A stretch of 34,645 bases of DNA, taken from the NCBI GenBank assembly GCA_020849275.1, contig JADLGO010000039.1, positions 1-34,645 of the forward strand. The letters run 5' to 3'. Positions 6,928 through 17,600 of this stretch are shown here, one piece after another. A program made the position numbers and the translations under genes. Position 1 is the stretch's first letter, and each line of letters begins with the position of its first letter. This DNA comes from Chthonomonadales bacterium. GTDB lineage: Bacteria > Armatimonadota > Chthonomonadetes > Chthonomonadales > CAJBBX01. Under the pieces are notes generated by a model. It made no database searches. It was given only the letters and a program-made list of their open reading frames with translations, and was not told where the DNA came from.

Positions 6928-8733
6928 ATGACCGAAGGCACGATGACGCTGCCGCGATGGGACCTGGAGAGCGTCTTCACGTCCATCGAGTCGGAGGAGT
7001 TTGGGACCGAGTTCGAGGCGATCTGCGCCGGGATCGACGAGTTGGTGGCCCTCTTCGATGCCCGGGGAGTGCGACGCCGGGACCAGGAGGATGTGGATGC
7101 CGCGTTCGCCTGCGCGTTCGACGAGGTGACCGGCGCGTTCAACGCGCTGCAGGAGCGCCTGTGCACGCTGGACACCTACCTCGGCTGCCTGGTCACCACA
7201 AACGCGGCGGACGACGCCGCCCAAGCGCGCAGCTCGGAGCTCGAAGCCCGCTGCGTGGCCCTCGATCAGCTCGGCACGCGCTACGTGGCATGGGTCGGCA
7301 CCAGCGATGTGGACGCCCTGCTGGGGATCTCGGAGGTGGCTCGCGCTCACTCCTACCCGCTGCATCGCGCCCGCGAGGTCGCGCGGTACCAGATGTCGGA
7401 GCCCGAGGAGAACCTCGTGGCCGAGTTGCGTCCGAGCTCCATGTCCGGCTGGGCGCGTCTGCACAGCGACCTGACGGCGCTGCTCTCGGTGAGCGTGCCC
7501 TCTCCCGACGGCAGCGTGCGCGAGCTGCCGATGAGCGCCGCGCGGTCCCTGGGCTCCGATCGCGAGCGCGCCGCGCGGAGGCTGGCCTATGAGGCCGAGA
7601 TCGAGGCGTGGCGGCGCAATGCCCTGCCGCTGGCGGCCGCGATCAACGGCATCAAGGGGATGCAGCGCACGCTGCGCGCCCGGCGCGGCTACGCGGACGA
7701 CGTGGAGCCAACGCTGCTGCGGAACGGAACCGACGCGGAGACCCTTAAGGCCATGCAGCGGGCGTGCGCCGAGTCGTTTGCCGACTTCCGGCGCTACATG
7801 GCCGCCAAGGCGCGGATGCTCGGCGTCGAGCGGCTTGCGTGGTACGACCTCGGAGCACCCGTCGGCGCCGAGGGCAAGAGATGGACCTGGCCGGAGGCCG
7901 AGGAGTTCGTACGCCGCAACTTCCGCGCTTACTCGACACGCATGGCCGACTTCGCGGATCGCGCGTTCGGCGAGCGCTGGATCGACGCGGAGCCGCGCAT
8001 CGGCAAGGTTGGCGGCGCCTACTGCGCCGGCATCCGGCCCGGCGAGTCGCGAATCCTGATGAACTTCGATGGCTCGTTCACGAGCGTAAGCACGTTGGCG
8101 CACGAGCTCGGCCACGCCTACCACAACCTGAACCTGGCCGGCCGCGCGCCGATGCAGCGCAGCACACCCAGCACTCTCGCCGAGACGGCCAGCATCTTCT
8201 GCGAGACGCTCGCGTTCGAGGCCGCGGCGCGCGAGGCCGATCGGCGGGAGCGCGCCGCGCTGCTGGACACGGTGCTCGCACGCGACCTGCAGGTCGTCGT
8301 CGACATCCACTCGCGCTTCCTGTTCGAGAAGGGGGTGTTCGAGCGCCGGGCCGCGCGCGACCTGGCGGTGAGCGAGCTCACCGAGCTGATGCTGACCTCG
8401 CAGCGCGCCACCTACGGAGACAGTATCGAGCCGCTGCACCCCTTCATGTGGGCGGTCAAGGGGCACTACTATGGGCCGACGTTCTACAACTACCCCTACA
8501 CCTTCGGCCTGCTGTTCGGTATAGGGCTCTATGCACGCTACCGCGACGATCCAATCGCCTTCCGCGCACGCTACGATGCGCTGCTCTCCTCCACCGGCCT
8601 GGCCGACGCGCACACCCTCGCTGCCGGCATGGGGATCGAGTTGCGCGACATCGCGTTCTGGCGCGCAAGCCTGGACGTGATCCGGGGCGAGATTCGGCAG
8701 TTCGAAGAGCTTGCGCGCGGCGCCACGCCCTGA
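6928..8733 (+). CDS. pepF: Oligoendopeptidase F-type M3 metallopeptidase
   Basis: A protein of 601 residues, the usual size of PepF/M3B peptidases. The opening P-R-W-D-L-E-S-V-F matches the family. The zinc site is H392-E-L-G-H396 with the third ligand E419 in S-T-L-A-E-T-A-S; further on are the family's H-P-F-M-W-A and G-P-T-F-Y-N-Y-P-Y-T-F-G-L-L-F-G. The enzyme cleaves short peptides in the cytoplasm. All catalytic residues are present. The ATG at 6928 follows GGGGAGG at a good distance. The sulfatase gene downstream may overlap its last codons, so the two may be translated together. Confidence 0.92.
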   Translation: MTEGTMTLPRWDLESVFTSIESEEFGTEFEAICAGIDELVALFDARGVRRRDQEDVDAAFACAFDEVTGAFNALQERLCTLDTYLGCLVTTNAADDAAQARSSELEARCVALDQLGTRYVAWVGTSDVDALLGISEVARAHSYPLHRAREVARYQMSEPEENLVAELRPSSMSGWARLHSDLTALLSVSVPSPDGSVRELPMSAARSLGSDRERAARRLAYEAEIEAWRRNALPLAAAINGIKGMQRTLRARRGYADDVEPTLLRNGTDAETLKAMQRACAESFADFRRYMAAKARMLGVERLAWYDLGAPVGAEGKRWTWPEAEEFVRRNFRAYSTRMADFADRAFGERWIDAEPRIGKVGGAYCAGIRPGESRILMNFDGSFTSVSTLAHELGHAYHNLNLAGRAPMQRSTPSTLAETASIFCETLAFEAAAREADRRERAALLDTVLARDLQVVVDIHSRFLFEKGVFERRAARDLAVSELTELMLTSQRATYGDSIEPLHPFMWAVKGHYYGPTFYNYPYTFGLLFGIGLYARYRDDPIAFRARYDALLSSTGLADAHTLAAGMGIELRDIAFWRASLDVIRGEIRQFEELARGATP

Positions 8734-10147
8734 GCCGCCCCGCGCGCCGCCCACGGGGGACAAGCCACTGATTCGCGAGGCCGCGGCGGACAGCCGCCGG
8801 AACCTGCTCGTGTTCCACTGCCACGATCTGGGGCAGCACCTTCGGTGCTACGGAGTCGCCACCGTGCGCACGCCGCACCTGGACGCGTTTGCCGCGTCCG
8901 GGATCCGGTTTGCGCGCTGCTACTGCGCCGCGCCCTCCTGCAGCCCGTCGCGCGCGGCGCTCTTCACCGGCCGCTATCCGCACACGAACGGCGTCATGGG
9001 TCTGGCACACTCGACCTTCGCCTGGGACCTGCACCCCGGCGAGCGTCACCTGGCGGCCTGTCTGCGCGACGCCGGCTACGCCACGTGCGCGGTGGGCGTG
9101 GTGCACGAGACGCACCGAAGCCCGCTGGCGCTCGGCTATGAGGAGCACGTTCCGCAGGGCTACGCGGCTCAGGCGACCGACGCGGCGATCGCTCGGCTCC
9201 CAGGCCTGAGGGCGAGCGGCCGCCCGTTCTATCTGTACGTTGGCGCCATCGAGCCGCATCGGCTCGGCTACCCGGCCGCGCCCGGCCGCACGCCCGGCGA
9301 CAGCGGGTTTCCAGGCCCGCACCTGGAGCCTGACGACGTGGACGGCGTGCAGGTGCCCCCGTACCTGATGAACACGCCGGGAACGCGCGCCGAGATGGCC
9401 GGCCTGCAGGGTGCGGTGCGGCACGTGGACGCGCAGTTCGGCCGTCTCCTCGCCGCGCTGGAGGCCGAGCATCTGGCGGACGAGACGCTGGTCGTCTTCA
9501 CGACCGACCACGGCATCGCCATGCCGCGCGCCAAATGCAGCCTCTACGAGCCGGGCCTTCTCGTGGCGCTCATCTTGCGGCTGCCGGGGCGCGCCGGGTG
9601 GCAGGGCGGCGGCGTGCGCGCCGAGATGACGGAGAACATCGACCTGCTACCGACGGTGCTGGAGGCCCTGGAGGTGACGCTGCCAGACGGTCTCCAGGGC
9701 CGGTCGCTCGCTCCGCTCCTCGACGGCCGGGCGGCCGCGCACCGCGACCTGGTCTTCGCTGAGATGACCTATCACGACTACTATGACCCGCGACGCTCGG
9801 TGCGCGACGCCAGGCACAAGCTGATTGCGAACTTTACCACGGCGCCCGCGTTTATGGACCCATCGCAACAGTGGCGGCCGGTGTCCGACACGGTGGTGCC
9901 CACCAACCACGCCACGGCATATCACCCGCATCTGGAGCTCTACAACCTGGACGAGGACCCCTGGGAGCAGCGCGATCTGGCGTCCGACCCGGCGCACGCC
10001 GCCGCGCGCGATCGGCTCGCCGCCCAACTGTACGCCCACATGCTCGAGACGGCCGACCCGCTGCTACTCGGCGCAGTCGTCTCGCCGCACCACGATGCGG
10101 CGGTGGCGGCGCTCCGCTCTGCCGCGGCGAGCGCGCCCGGCGAGTGA
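8711..10147 (+). CDS. Sulfatase-family hydrolase
   Basis: Up to 478 residues. The sulfatase signature is C77-S-P-S-R81-A-A-L-F-T-G, where the Cys would be matured to formylglycine; T-T-D-H-G later in the chain is the second metal-binding segment. The first segment reads F-H-C-H-D-L-G-Q-H instead of the usual D-D, a variant of unknown effect. No signal peptide is visible, so a cytoplasmic location is likely. The start is uncertain: there is no suitable ATG. TTG 8711 overlaps pepF by 23 nt; a CTG at 8769 behind GGGGGA, or a later GTG, would shorten the protein by 19 or more residues. The substrate (sulfate ester or phosphonate) is unknown. Confidence 0.85.
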   Translation: MRAAPRPEPPRAPPTGDKPLIREAAADSRRNLLVFHCHDLGQHLRCYGVATVRTPHLDAFAASGIRFARCYCAAPSCSPSRAALFTGRYPHTNGVMGLAHSTFAWDLHPGERHLAACLRDAGYATCAVGVVHETHRSPLALGYEEHVPQGYAAQATDAAIARLPGLRASGRPFYLYVGAIEPHRLGYPAAPGRTPGDSGFPGPHLEPDDVDGVQVPPYLMNTPGTRAEMAGLQGAVRHVDAQFGRLLAALEAEHLADETLVVFTTDHGIAMPRAKCSLYEPGLLVALILRLPGRAGWQGGGVRAEMTENIDLLPTVLEALEVTLPDGLQGRSLAPLLDGRAAAHRDLVFAEMTYHDYYDPRRSVRDARHKLIANFTTAPAFMDPSQQWRPVSDTVVPTNHATAYHPHLELYNLDEDPWEQRDLASDPAHAAARDRLAAQLYAHMLETADPLLLGAVVSPHHDAAVAALRSAAASAPGE

Positions 10148-10208
10148 GCGGGCCCCTGGCGATCCCTACGGGCCCCATGCGAACGCCCGGGTCGCGCGCT
10201 GAGGGCCA

Positions 10209-10655
10209 TCATGGGGCCGCGTCGCGCAGCTTCGGGTTGGGCCGAACGTTGACCTGGGGCAGCACGCGGCGCAGGTGGCTCACCCACTGCCTGGCTAGCG
10301 GCAATGGCTTCGAGTAACTGTACCGCGCCGTCCGCGGGTCCACCGTCACGAGAAGCCGACCGTTTACATAGATCGCGGCCGATCGGCCGCTCGGCCGCGC
10401 GGCTATGTCCGCCGGCGTCAGCGTGGGATCCGACAGGATCACGCGCAGCCGCTCCGTAACGGCGTCGGCGCGTTCCTTGACGGTCATGCCGGCCGCGGGG
10501 AACCGGATCGCCAGGATCCTCTCGCCGCCGACGGCTACCTCGCCGGCGTCAGCGCTCGCCGCACTCGACGAGCCGCCGACCAGCGCGAGCGCAGCACACG
10601 CGGCGACAGCCGTCAACCATCGGCCCCGCACATGGACGCCGCTCGATGCTCGCAT
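10209..10655 (-). CDS. Small exported protein of unknown function
   Basis: 148 residues. Residues about 10-35 form a signal peptide (hydrophobic core L-T-A-V-A-A-C-A-A-L-A-L-V-G-G ending A-S-A-D-A). The mature part has strand G-E-R-I-L-A-I-R-F, then M-T-V-K-E-R-A-D-A-V-T-E-R-L-R-V-I-L, and I-Y-V-N-G-R-L-L-V-T-V before a final helix. This resembles the small periplasmic domain, with an ERA-x-x-V-x-x-R-L helix, seen in front of some MscS-type channels and in short Armatimonadota proteins; this is a recollection, not a search. No catalytic motif is seen. The ATG at 10655 has AAAGGAG upstream. It converges with the sulfatase gene (61 bp gap) and diverges from the deaminase gene. Confidence 0.65.
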   Translation of the reverse strand: MRASSGVHVRGRWLTAVAACAALALVGGSSSAASADAGEVAVGGERILAIRFPAAGMTVKERADAVTERLRVILSDPTLTPADIAARPSGRSAAIYVNGRLLVTVDPRTARYSYSKPLPLARQWVSHLRRVLPQVNVRPNPKLRDAAP

Positions 10656-10870
10656 ACCCAGCTCCTTTCGGCCGGCCTCCACCCGGCGGGCCCGGCCACG
10701 CGTACAAGACGCCTCTGGATGGCAGGGGGTTGCGCGGCCACAGGAAGCAGCAGGGCCGGGAGCCACCCGCACCGAAGAACGAGACGCCGGGCCCGCGCGG
10801 TGGCCGCATCGGGACCCGGCAGCCTGGAGGCGAGCTTCACTTCGGCGCGCAGCCGCAACCTGCGAGGGCC

Positions 10871-11299
10871 ATGCCAATGCCCGCCCTTCCGTCCAACGCC
10901 AGTCGCCTGATGGGCCGCTGCCGCGAGCTCGCGGCAGCGGCCCGGGATCGAGGCGACCCGCCGGTGGGCGCTGTTATCGCACGAAGCGGACACATCATTG
11001 CGGAGGCGGGGGAGCAGGTGGTCACCCGATGCGACGTGACGGCCCACGCAGAGCTTCTCGCCATCCGCCTGGCGTGCCAGGCGCTCGGCGCCACCGACCT
11101 CTCCGACTGCACCCTCTACACCTCGGTGGAGCCGTGCTGGATGTGCTCCTACGCGATCCGAGAAGCCCGAATCGGGCAGGTGGTGATTGCCGAGCCGATC
11201 GAGGCGATCGGCGGCGTCACGTCGCGCCACGCGATCCTGCTGGACGATGGGGTGGCGGAGTGGGGCCCGCCCCCATCCATCGCCTGGTGGGGTCGGTGA
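10871..11299 (+). CDS. Cytidine/deoxycytidylate deaminase-family protein
   Basis: A 142-residue zinc hydrolase. It has H59-A-E61 (zinc ligand and catalytic Glu) and P88-C89-W-M-C92 (two zinc ligands), with P-V-G-A-V-I-A before them, as in the nucleoside/guanine deaminase and TadA branch. Length fits a guanine- or nucleoside-deaminase; TadA is possible, but the tRNA-contacting C-terminal helix is not evident. It acts in the cytoplasm in purine or pyrimidine salvage. The ATG at 10871 has GAGGG only a few bases upstream; an in-frame ATG at 10877 is also possible. The frame is open to 10646 upstream, but that stretch is the leader between divergent genes. It converges with the MFS gene. Confidence 0.82.
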   Translation: MPMPALPSNASRLMGRCRELAAAARDRGDPPVGAVIARSGHIIAEAGEQVVTRCDVTAHAELLAIRLACQALGATDLSDCTLYTSVEPCWMCSYAIREARIGQVVIAEPIEAIGGVTSRHAILLDDGVAEWGPPPSIAWWGR

Positions 11300-11386
11300 G
11301 GCGCCGGCCGCCGAATGCGGCTGTCACGGCCGCCGCAAGGCGGGTCGATGCGCGCGCCACCCCGCGACTGGCGGCGCGGCCGCTCG

Positions 11387-12730
11387 TCAGGCCTCGTCCG
11401 GCGGCTGCGGCAGGATGCCGATGCGCACGTACACCGGGCGCAGGGCCTGCCGCAGCGCCGGCAAGCGCCATGCGAACGCGGTCGCGGCGAGCACGCATCC
11501 AAGCCCGCCGAGGACGAGCGTGAGCGGCGCGCCGATGCGGCTGGCTGCTACGCCGGCCAGGAGGCTCCCGAACGGCGCGGTGCCCATGAAGGCCATCGCA
11601 TAGAAGCTCATCACCCGCCCGCGCTTGTCCTCCTCCACGAAGGTCTGCAGCAGCGTGTTGCTGGAGGCCATCTGAACCATGAAGCCGAAGCCCGTCACCA
11701 CGAGCAGCAGGATCGAAAGCCACAGGACGCGGGAAAGGCCGAAGGCGACGAGCCCGACGCCGAACAGGGCTGCGGCGGTCGGAATGACGCGCCCAAGGCC
11801 GAGCACCGATCGCCGCCCCGCGAGGTAGAGAGCGCCCATCAGGGCGCCGACACCGGTGGCGGCCATGAGCAGGCCGAGCGTGCTCGGGCCGCCGTGCAGG
11901 ATGCGTGTGGCGAAGACCGGCATCAGCACGGTGTAGGGCATGCCAACCAGGCTGACGAGCGCCAGGAGAAGCAGGATGCTGCGGATCGGGGCGAAACCCG
12001 AGACGTACCGCCACCCCTCGACGAGCTGGTGCAGCGCATGCGGGCGATCCTTGACCGCCGATGCCCCTCCCGTCGCCAGTCTCATCAGCAGCAGCGATGC
12101 GATCACCGCCAGATAGCTCATGCCATCCAGGACGAAGCACCATCCCTCGCCGACGGCAGCGATGATCACGCCGCCGAGGGATGGCCCGATGAGCCTCGCG
12201 CCGTTGACCATCGAGGAGTTCAAGGCGATCGCGTTGCCGAGGTCCTCTCGGCGCTCCACCATCTGCAGCACGAACGCCTGCCGGCCCGGCATGTCGAAGG
12301 CGTTGATGAGTCCCTGGAAGACGCTCAGAACGATGATGTGCCAGAGGGCGATATGGCCGGAGAGCGTGAGCACGCCGAGCGCCAGCGACTGCGCCATGGC
12401 GAGCGTCTGCGTCACGACGAGGAGGCGGTGCCGGTCCACGCGGTCCACGACCACTCCGGCGACGGGCCCCAGAAGGAACGCGGGAAGCTGCCCGGCGAAC
12501 CCGACGGTCCCGAGCAGCAGGGCGGAGTGCGTGAGGCGATAGACCAGCCAACTCGTGGCGATGCGGGTCATCCACGTGCCGATGAGCGACACGCTCTGAC
12601 CGGCGAAGTACAGCCGGTAGTTGTGATATCGCAGCGCCCGGAGCACGAACGGCAGTCCGCCGATGGGCTCCTCGAGGTAGGGCTGATCGCCAGGACCCGT
12701 TTCGCCGCCCGGCCCCTCGGTTTGGCCCAT
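11387..12730 (-). CDS. MFS transporter (EntS-like, MFS_3 group)
   Basis: A 447-residue inner-membrane protein with about 12 hydrophobic helices. The start of the membrane domain, L-R-Y-H-N-Y-R-L-Y-F-A-G-Q-S-V-S-L-I-G-T, is typical of the EntS/MFS_3 branch. Between helices 2 and 3 is the MFS motif-A equivalent G-V-V-V-D-R-V-D-R-H-R. Members export small molecules such as siderophores or drugs by proton antiport; the cargo here is unknown. The start at 12730 is supported by GGGAGGGG upstream; the longer frame to 12835 lacks this. It is the last gene of a same-strand series after the serine hydrolase, but a 227-bp gap makes separate transcription likely. Confidence 0.85.
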   Translation of the reverse strand: MGQTEGPGGETGPGDQPYLEEPIGGLPFVLRALRYHNYRLYFAGQSVSLIGTWMTRIATSWLVYRLTHSALLLGTVGFAGQLPAFLLGPVAGVVVDRVDRHRLLVVTQTLAMAQSLALGVLTLSGHIALWHIIVLSVFQGLINAFDMPGRQAFVLQMVERREDLGNAIALNSSMVNGARLIGPSLGGVIIAAVGEGWCFVLDGMSYLAVIASLLLMRLATGGASAVKDRPHALHQLVEGWRYVSGFAPIRSILLLLALVSLVGMPYTVLMPVFATRILHGGPSTLGLLMAATGVGALMGALYLAGRRSVLGLGRVIPTAAALFGVGLVAFGLSRVLWLSILLLVVTGFGFMVQMASSNTLLQTFVEEDKRGRVMSFYAMAFMGTAPFGSLLAGVAASRIGAPLTLVLGGLGCVLAATAFAWRLPALRQALRPVYVRIGILPQPPDEA

Positions 12731-12957
12731 CCGCACCCCTCCCGCCGCCGCGGCGCGCTCCTGCGCCACCGTAAAGACGGGCCGCGCCGGGGCCCGGTTA
12801 CCGTAATGGCGCGGACGACACCACTCGCGCCGCACCGAGCCGCGAGGATTCCCACAGGGCGGGTTGGCGACGTGGTGGGCTCGGGCAGGGGCGGCCGCGG
12901 AGCGCGGAGCGGCCCCGGGCCGCGGCGGCGCGACACGGGGCCGGATGCTCCTGCCGG

Positions 12958-14496
12958 CTACGCGCGATAGCCGACCAGCGTGGGGCGCTCCGTGGGACCA
13001 AACCCGACGTTCGTGCGGCGAGTCATGGTCAGCCGATCCCCGGCGAACGCGAACCTCGTGGTCTCGACGAACGGGGTCTCAAGGAAACAGACGGTCAGGG
13101 TGTAGGTATCGCCACCAGACCATGCCCCGCGCGCGGCAACGCGCGTGGGCGGCTCGCCCGGGGCGTCCGTCGCCGTGGCTTTGGCCCAGGAGCCGTGGGG
13201 TGCCTCGACGGCGTGGTCTCCTCGTGCGTCGCGCAGAGTCACCCGACTGCGTCCGTCCTCGAAAGTGAGCGTCACCCCCTCGATCTTCTCCTCGTTAGCG
13301 TCGAAGCGGTAGGTCGCTCCCGACACGTCGGCCGCCGTAGCCGAGGTGCGCGCTCCATCGGGCGCCGCCACGCTCAGCGAGGCCAGGCGCGCCTTGAGCG
13401 CCGACGCGCCGCGGGGATCCGACACCCTGCCCGGCCGCATCGCGGGCAGCAGGTGGTCCCATGTCGCGTTGAGCACCGCCTGCATGTCGGCCACCCCGCT
13501 GGTGATCGCGAGCACGGCGTCCTGCGCTGGCATCACCACGCAGTACTGGCCAAAGGCCCCGTCCCCGCGGTACCCGCCGTGGCGGCAGCGCCAGAACTGG
13601 TAGCCGTAGCCCTGGGTCCAGTCGCTCGCGTCGCCGGTCCCGTTCGCGATGTGCTTCGCCGTCGCCTCCTCGATCCACGACTCCGGCACGAGCTGCTTGC
13701 CCTCCCAGCGCCCGCGCTGGAGGTAGAGTTGCCCGAAGCGCGCGATGGCCTCCGTCGTGATGCTGAGGCCCCACCCTCCGGTGTTCACGCCACGCGGGCA
13801 GCTCTCCCAGGTCGCGCCGGCGACTCCCAGCGGCGCGAAGAGGCGCGGGGTGAGGTACGCCAGAACGGACTGGCCGGTCACCCTCTGCACGATGGCCGAG
13901 AGCATGTAGGTGGCCGCGCTGTTGTAGACGAACAGGCTACCCGGCTCGCGCTCGACGGGCAGCGCAAGGAAGCTCCGCGCCCAGTCGCCATCGGGCGCGC
14001 TCACCGTGGAGCCCGTCGCGTCCTTCTCGTGACCGGTGGACATGCTCAGCAGGTGTCGCACTCGCATCGCCCGGAGGTGCTCGCTCCGCTCGGCCGGAGC
14101 CTCGGCGGGGAAGAAGGCCAGCACGGGGTCGTCGACGGTGAGGCGCCCCTCCGCCACGGCGAGCCCGACGGCGGTCGACGTAAAGCTCTTGCTCAGCGAG
14201 AAGAGCATGTGCGGGTACGCGGGCGCGTAGGGGTCCCACCAACCCTCGGCCGCGACCTGGCCGTGGCGTAGTAGCATGAAGCCGTGCAGGCCGCCGACGG
14301 AGCGCTCCACGGCCTCGATGAACGCCAGAACGGCCGTCGGCTCGATGCCGGCGGCCTCGGCGCCCACGCGCCGGAGCCGGCGCGTGGGCGCTGGCTCCGC
14401 TCCGGCGGCGGTCGGCCCCACCGCGCAGGCGGCGGCGCCGAAGGCAAGGCCCTTGATGACGGTTCGACGGGTGGTGCCTGGCTTCTCGGGTGGCAA
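12958..14496 (-). CDS. Tat-exported serine hydrolase of the class C beta-lactamase / DD-peptidase family
   Basis: 512 residues. A twin-arginine signal (T9-R10-R11-T-V-I-K-G with a hydrophobic core) precedes a penicillin-binding-protein-like domain. The nucleophile motif is S100-L-S-K103; Tyr191 in V-Y-N-S is the general base; H-G-G-Y-R-G-D-G stands where K-T-G normally lies. The last 130 or so residues form a separate beta-rich domain. Such proteins are esterases, D-amino-acid peptidases or amidases more often than true beta-lactamases, and the long insert argues against an antibiotic-resistance role. Translation starts at TTG 14496, placed by AAGGGA upstream and by the Tat peptide. It follows the glycosidase-like gene by 118 bp on the same strand. 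Confidence 0.85.
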   Translation of the reverse strand: MPPEKPGTTRRTVIKGLAFGAAACAVGPTAAGAEPAPTRRLRRVGAEAAGIEPTAVLAFIEAVERSVGGLHGFMLLRHGQVAAEGWWDPYAPAYPHMLFSLSKSFTSTAVGLAVAEGRLTVDDPVLAFFPAEAPAERSEHLRAMRVRHLLSMSTGHEKDATGSTVSAPDGDWARSFLALPVEREPGSLFVYNSAATYMLSAIVQRVTGQSVLAYLTPRLFAPLGVAGATWESCPRGVNTGGWGLSITTEAIARFGQLYLQRGRWEGKQLVPESWIEEATAKHIANGTGDASDWTQGYGYQFWRCRHGGYRGDGAFGQYCVVMPAQDAVLAITSGVADMQAVLNATWDHLLPAMRPGRVSDPRGASALKARLASLSVAAPDGARTSATAADVSGATYRFDANEEKIEGVTLTFEDGRSRVTLRDARGDHAVEAPHGSWAKATATDAPGEPPTRVAARGAWSGGDTYTLTVCFLETPFVETTRFAFAGDRLTMTRRTNVGFGPTERPTLVGYRA

Positions 14497-14614
14497 GATC
14501 GGGTCCCTTTCTGGCTCTGGCAGCGGATGCGCGGCGCGTGGCGCCGGCTTCCATCTTGTTCGAGGCCGCGGCGCGCCGCACCTGCGGAGGCCATGTCGCG
14601 GCGCGGCGCGCCGC

Positions 14615-17600
14615 CTACCGCCAGCTCAGGCGCGTCGTGCTGGACAGCCAGGGTTGCGGTGCGTGGAACGGAGGACGGAAGGTGAGGACGATCTCCGCTT
14701 CGCCGGGCTTGGAAGGAGCGACGCCGCGCAGCTCAATCACGGCCGTCTCGCCGTAGGCCACCGGCCGGCCCGTAAGCTCGCGACGCGCCGGCAGGCCGAG
14801 CCGCGCCGCGTCGCCGGCGAGCTCCAGTCGGTAACCGGGCTCCGGCATCCACGGGCAGACCCCGTCGTTGCGCATCCGCACGGTCAGCGTGAACGGCTCC
14901 CCGGCTTCGAGCGCGACGGCTGAGGCTTCCAGTGTCCCTCCGAACTGCGGCGCCTCGCCAGGCCGTGGCTCATGCATTCCGTACGCGCCGAGAGACCATT
15001 CGCCGTAGGGCCGCATGAACCCACCCGCACGCGTCCGCGCCATCATGCTCCCTGGAACCTGAGCCGCCACGCCGTCCAGCACCTCGGCGTCAACATACAT
15101 GGCGCGCTGAAGGGCGAGCAAGCGCGCGCGCTCGGCGGGCGACAGGCCACCTCCCGAGCGGCGAGCGGCCTCGACAACCTCGCGCATCAGGTCGAAGCGT
15201 TCCAGGAACCGCAGATGCCGCTCGAAGAACCTCCCGTAGAGGCCCACGTGCGCGAACCACGCGGACTCCCGCCCGTCCGCGACCGCACGCAAGCGTGACA
15301 GCGTCGCGCGGAAGCGCCGCAGCCACTCCCGCGACTCGATGCTGGTGGCGCGCCGCTGCTCCCGCGCAAGGCGAGTCCATTCGTTGGGGTAAAGAGGCAC
15401 CGCGAACAGGTCCCACAGGCGTTCGTAGGCGGCGCTCATGCGCACGAACGGCAACGCGCCCGCCTCGCCGAACGTTCGGCGGCCCCACTCGTACCGGGCC
15501 GTGTTCGGTGTGGCCGTCGGCTCGCGGCCGAACCTGCCGATGGCCTCCCACGGAAGCTCGGTGCCGCGGTACGCGCCGCCGATCCAGAAGCTCCCGCGGT
15601 CCGCGAGTAGGCGGCGCATGCGGGCGGTCGGAGCCAGCCGGAAGCTTGCCATCAGGTTGTCGAGCCAGGTATCGCCCATTGGAGCCACGCTCTCGAACGC
15701 CCGCGTGAGCACGCCGAGCCCCGCGCCGTGGCCCACGATCCGCAGGTCGCCCGGCAGAAGTGGCTCCAGACTCGGCTCGTAGTGGTCGAAGTACGGGTAC
15801 ACGGCAACGTCGCCGCCAAACCCCTGCTTGCGGAGCGCGTCGTAGAGGATCAGGTACTGCTCCCAGACGGGGCTGTGCGTGCGCGAGGCTTTCAGGTAGG
15901 TCTGGCAGCGATCGCAATCACAGATGCCGCCGTTGTCGTCGCGGATCATCACGACGCCATCGATCGGGTAGGTCTCCAGCGATTCTCGCAGGAACGCGCG
16001 CAGGTACTGGCCGTAGAGCGGATGGGTGAAGCAGGGGTAGCGCTCACTCCTGGGCGACATGGCCTCGGGATGCGCCCGTGCGTACGTGGTTGGGACGGCG
16101 CCGATGGGCAGCCACAGCCATACGCGCACGCCGCGCTCGTGCAGGAAGCGCAGCAGCTTGAGGCCGTGCTCGCGGTGGCTGGCGAAGTCGGCGAAGCGCG
16201 CACCGCTCACCTCGTCATAGGCGTCCGGCGCCTCGGAGCGGAGCTCGGGCATGTAGCGGTAGGAGACGGGCATCTTCCAGTTGCCCCACATGCCCAGGTC
16301 GCCCATCACGTTCATGCCACTGGCGACCAGGCGATCGAGCACGCTCTCCCACTCTGCGTCGTCTCCGTACGGAAAGTCGACCTCGAAGTCGCCACCCCCG
16401 AACCCCCCGGCCCGCAGGTCCACCACCGGATTGGCGGCGATCAACGGGACGCGAACCGGCGCGCCGGGTCTCGTCAGCGCGATGCGCTCCGCCAGCCGAT
16501 GAGCCGCCTGCATCAGGCCGAACGGAGTCGCGGCGAGGACGGCCACGCCCCCGTCGGGCGCCGGCCGCACGGCGAAGCCATCGCCGGAGATCCCCACGGC
16601 CTGGCCGTCGCCGACGAGTTCCATCGCGATCGCTTGCCCGCCGCCCGGGGCCCCTGCCGACACGGATACGCCGGCCTGCTCCAGCGACTTCTCGAGCGTT
16701 CGCATGGCCGTGCGCGCCGGTGGTGGTCCTGTAAGGCGGGCGGCGCGGGCCAGCCACGGTACCGCGAATGGAGCCGGATCGACGATCAGCCCCTCATCGG
16801 CCAGGGTGGCAAGCTCGCGCGCGTTCGCGGCATCGCCGGGCGCCGCCGCCAGGAGATTGCGGGACCAGCGCCGCCCGTTCGCGAACTCCTCGCCCAGGAC
16901 GACCAGCGCCGCGCCGTTCTTCCGCCGGATCTCCGCCGGAAAGTGGACGGCGGCGGCGTACTCCTTGAACCCGTAGTACGGCGCGCGGTTGGCGAGGCGC
17001 GAGAGCGGCTCCGCCTCGCCGGCCAGGTCCAGCCGAAAATGGGCGGCCCGGCCGATCCACGGCGATGCGCCAGTCCAGGGGCGCTCGTCGGCGACCACCT
17101 CGACGCGCCCCGCTCGGTGGACGCGGTAGGTGAGCGCGAGAGCCGGAGCGTGGCGATGCTCGAGGACGAAGTGAAGCTCCGTCATGGCCGGTGTGGAGGA
17201 GGAGGCCACGAGGCGCGCGCGCGGTGCGCCAAGATCGCGCGTGCGCTTGATCTCGTACGTGGGCCGAGCGAGGCCCGCCGCGAACTCGCTCGGGCGCACG
17301 CCGCGCGGCTCAGCGCGCCAGAGCACGAGGGCCATCGGCTCCCGGAGCATCTCGACGCCGTGCGCGCGCAGGGCGCGCAGCATCGCGCTCTCCGCGTCGA
17401 AGGTCACGACGAGGCCGGGGTAGGAGACGATCAGCGCGCCGTCGCGCCGCCGGAGCGCCGAGCCCGCGGGCGGCGAGCCCGGCACAAGGTCCAGGCGCAG
17501 CCAGCGTCCCGGCGTCACCGCGCAGGAAAAGACGAGCAGGTCCTCGGCCCGAGGGTCGCGCACCGGCGCCACGAGCGCGGCGGCGGCATGCCGGCGGCCC

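Noticed and set aside
12958-14496. Antibiotic-resistance class C beta-lactamase
   Set aside because: S-x-x-K and Tyr are present, but length, extra C-terminal domain and H-G-G in place of K-T-G fit the broad esterase/peptidase group better.
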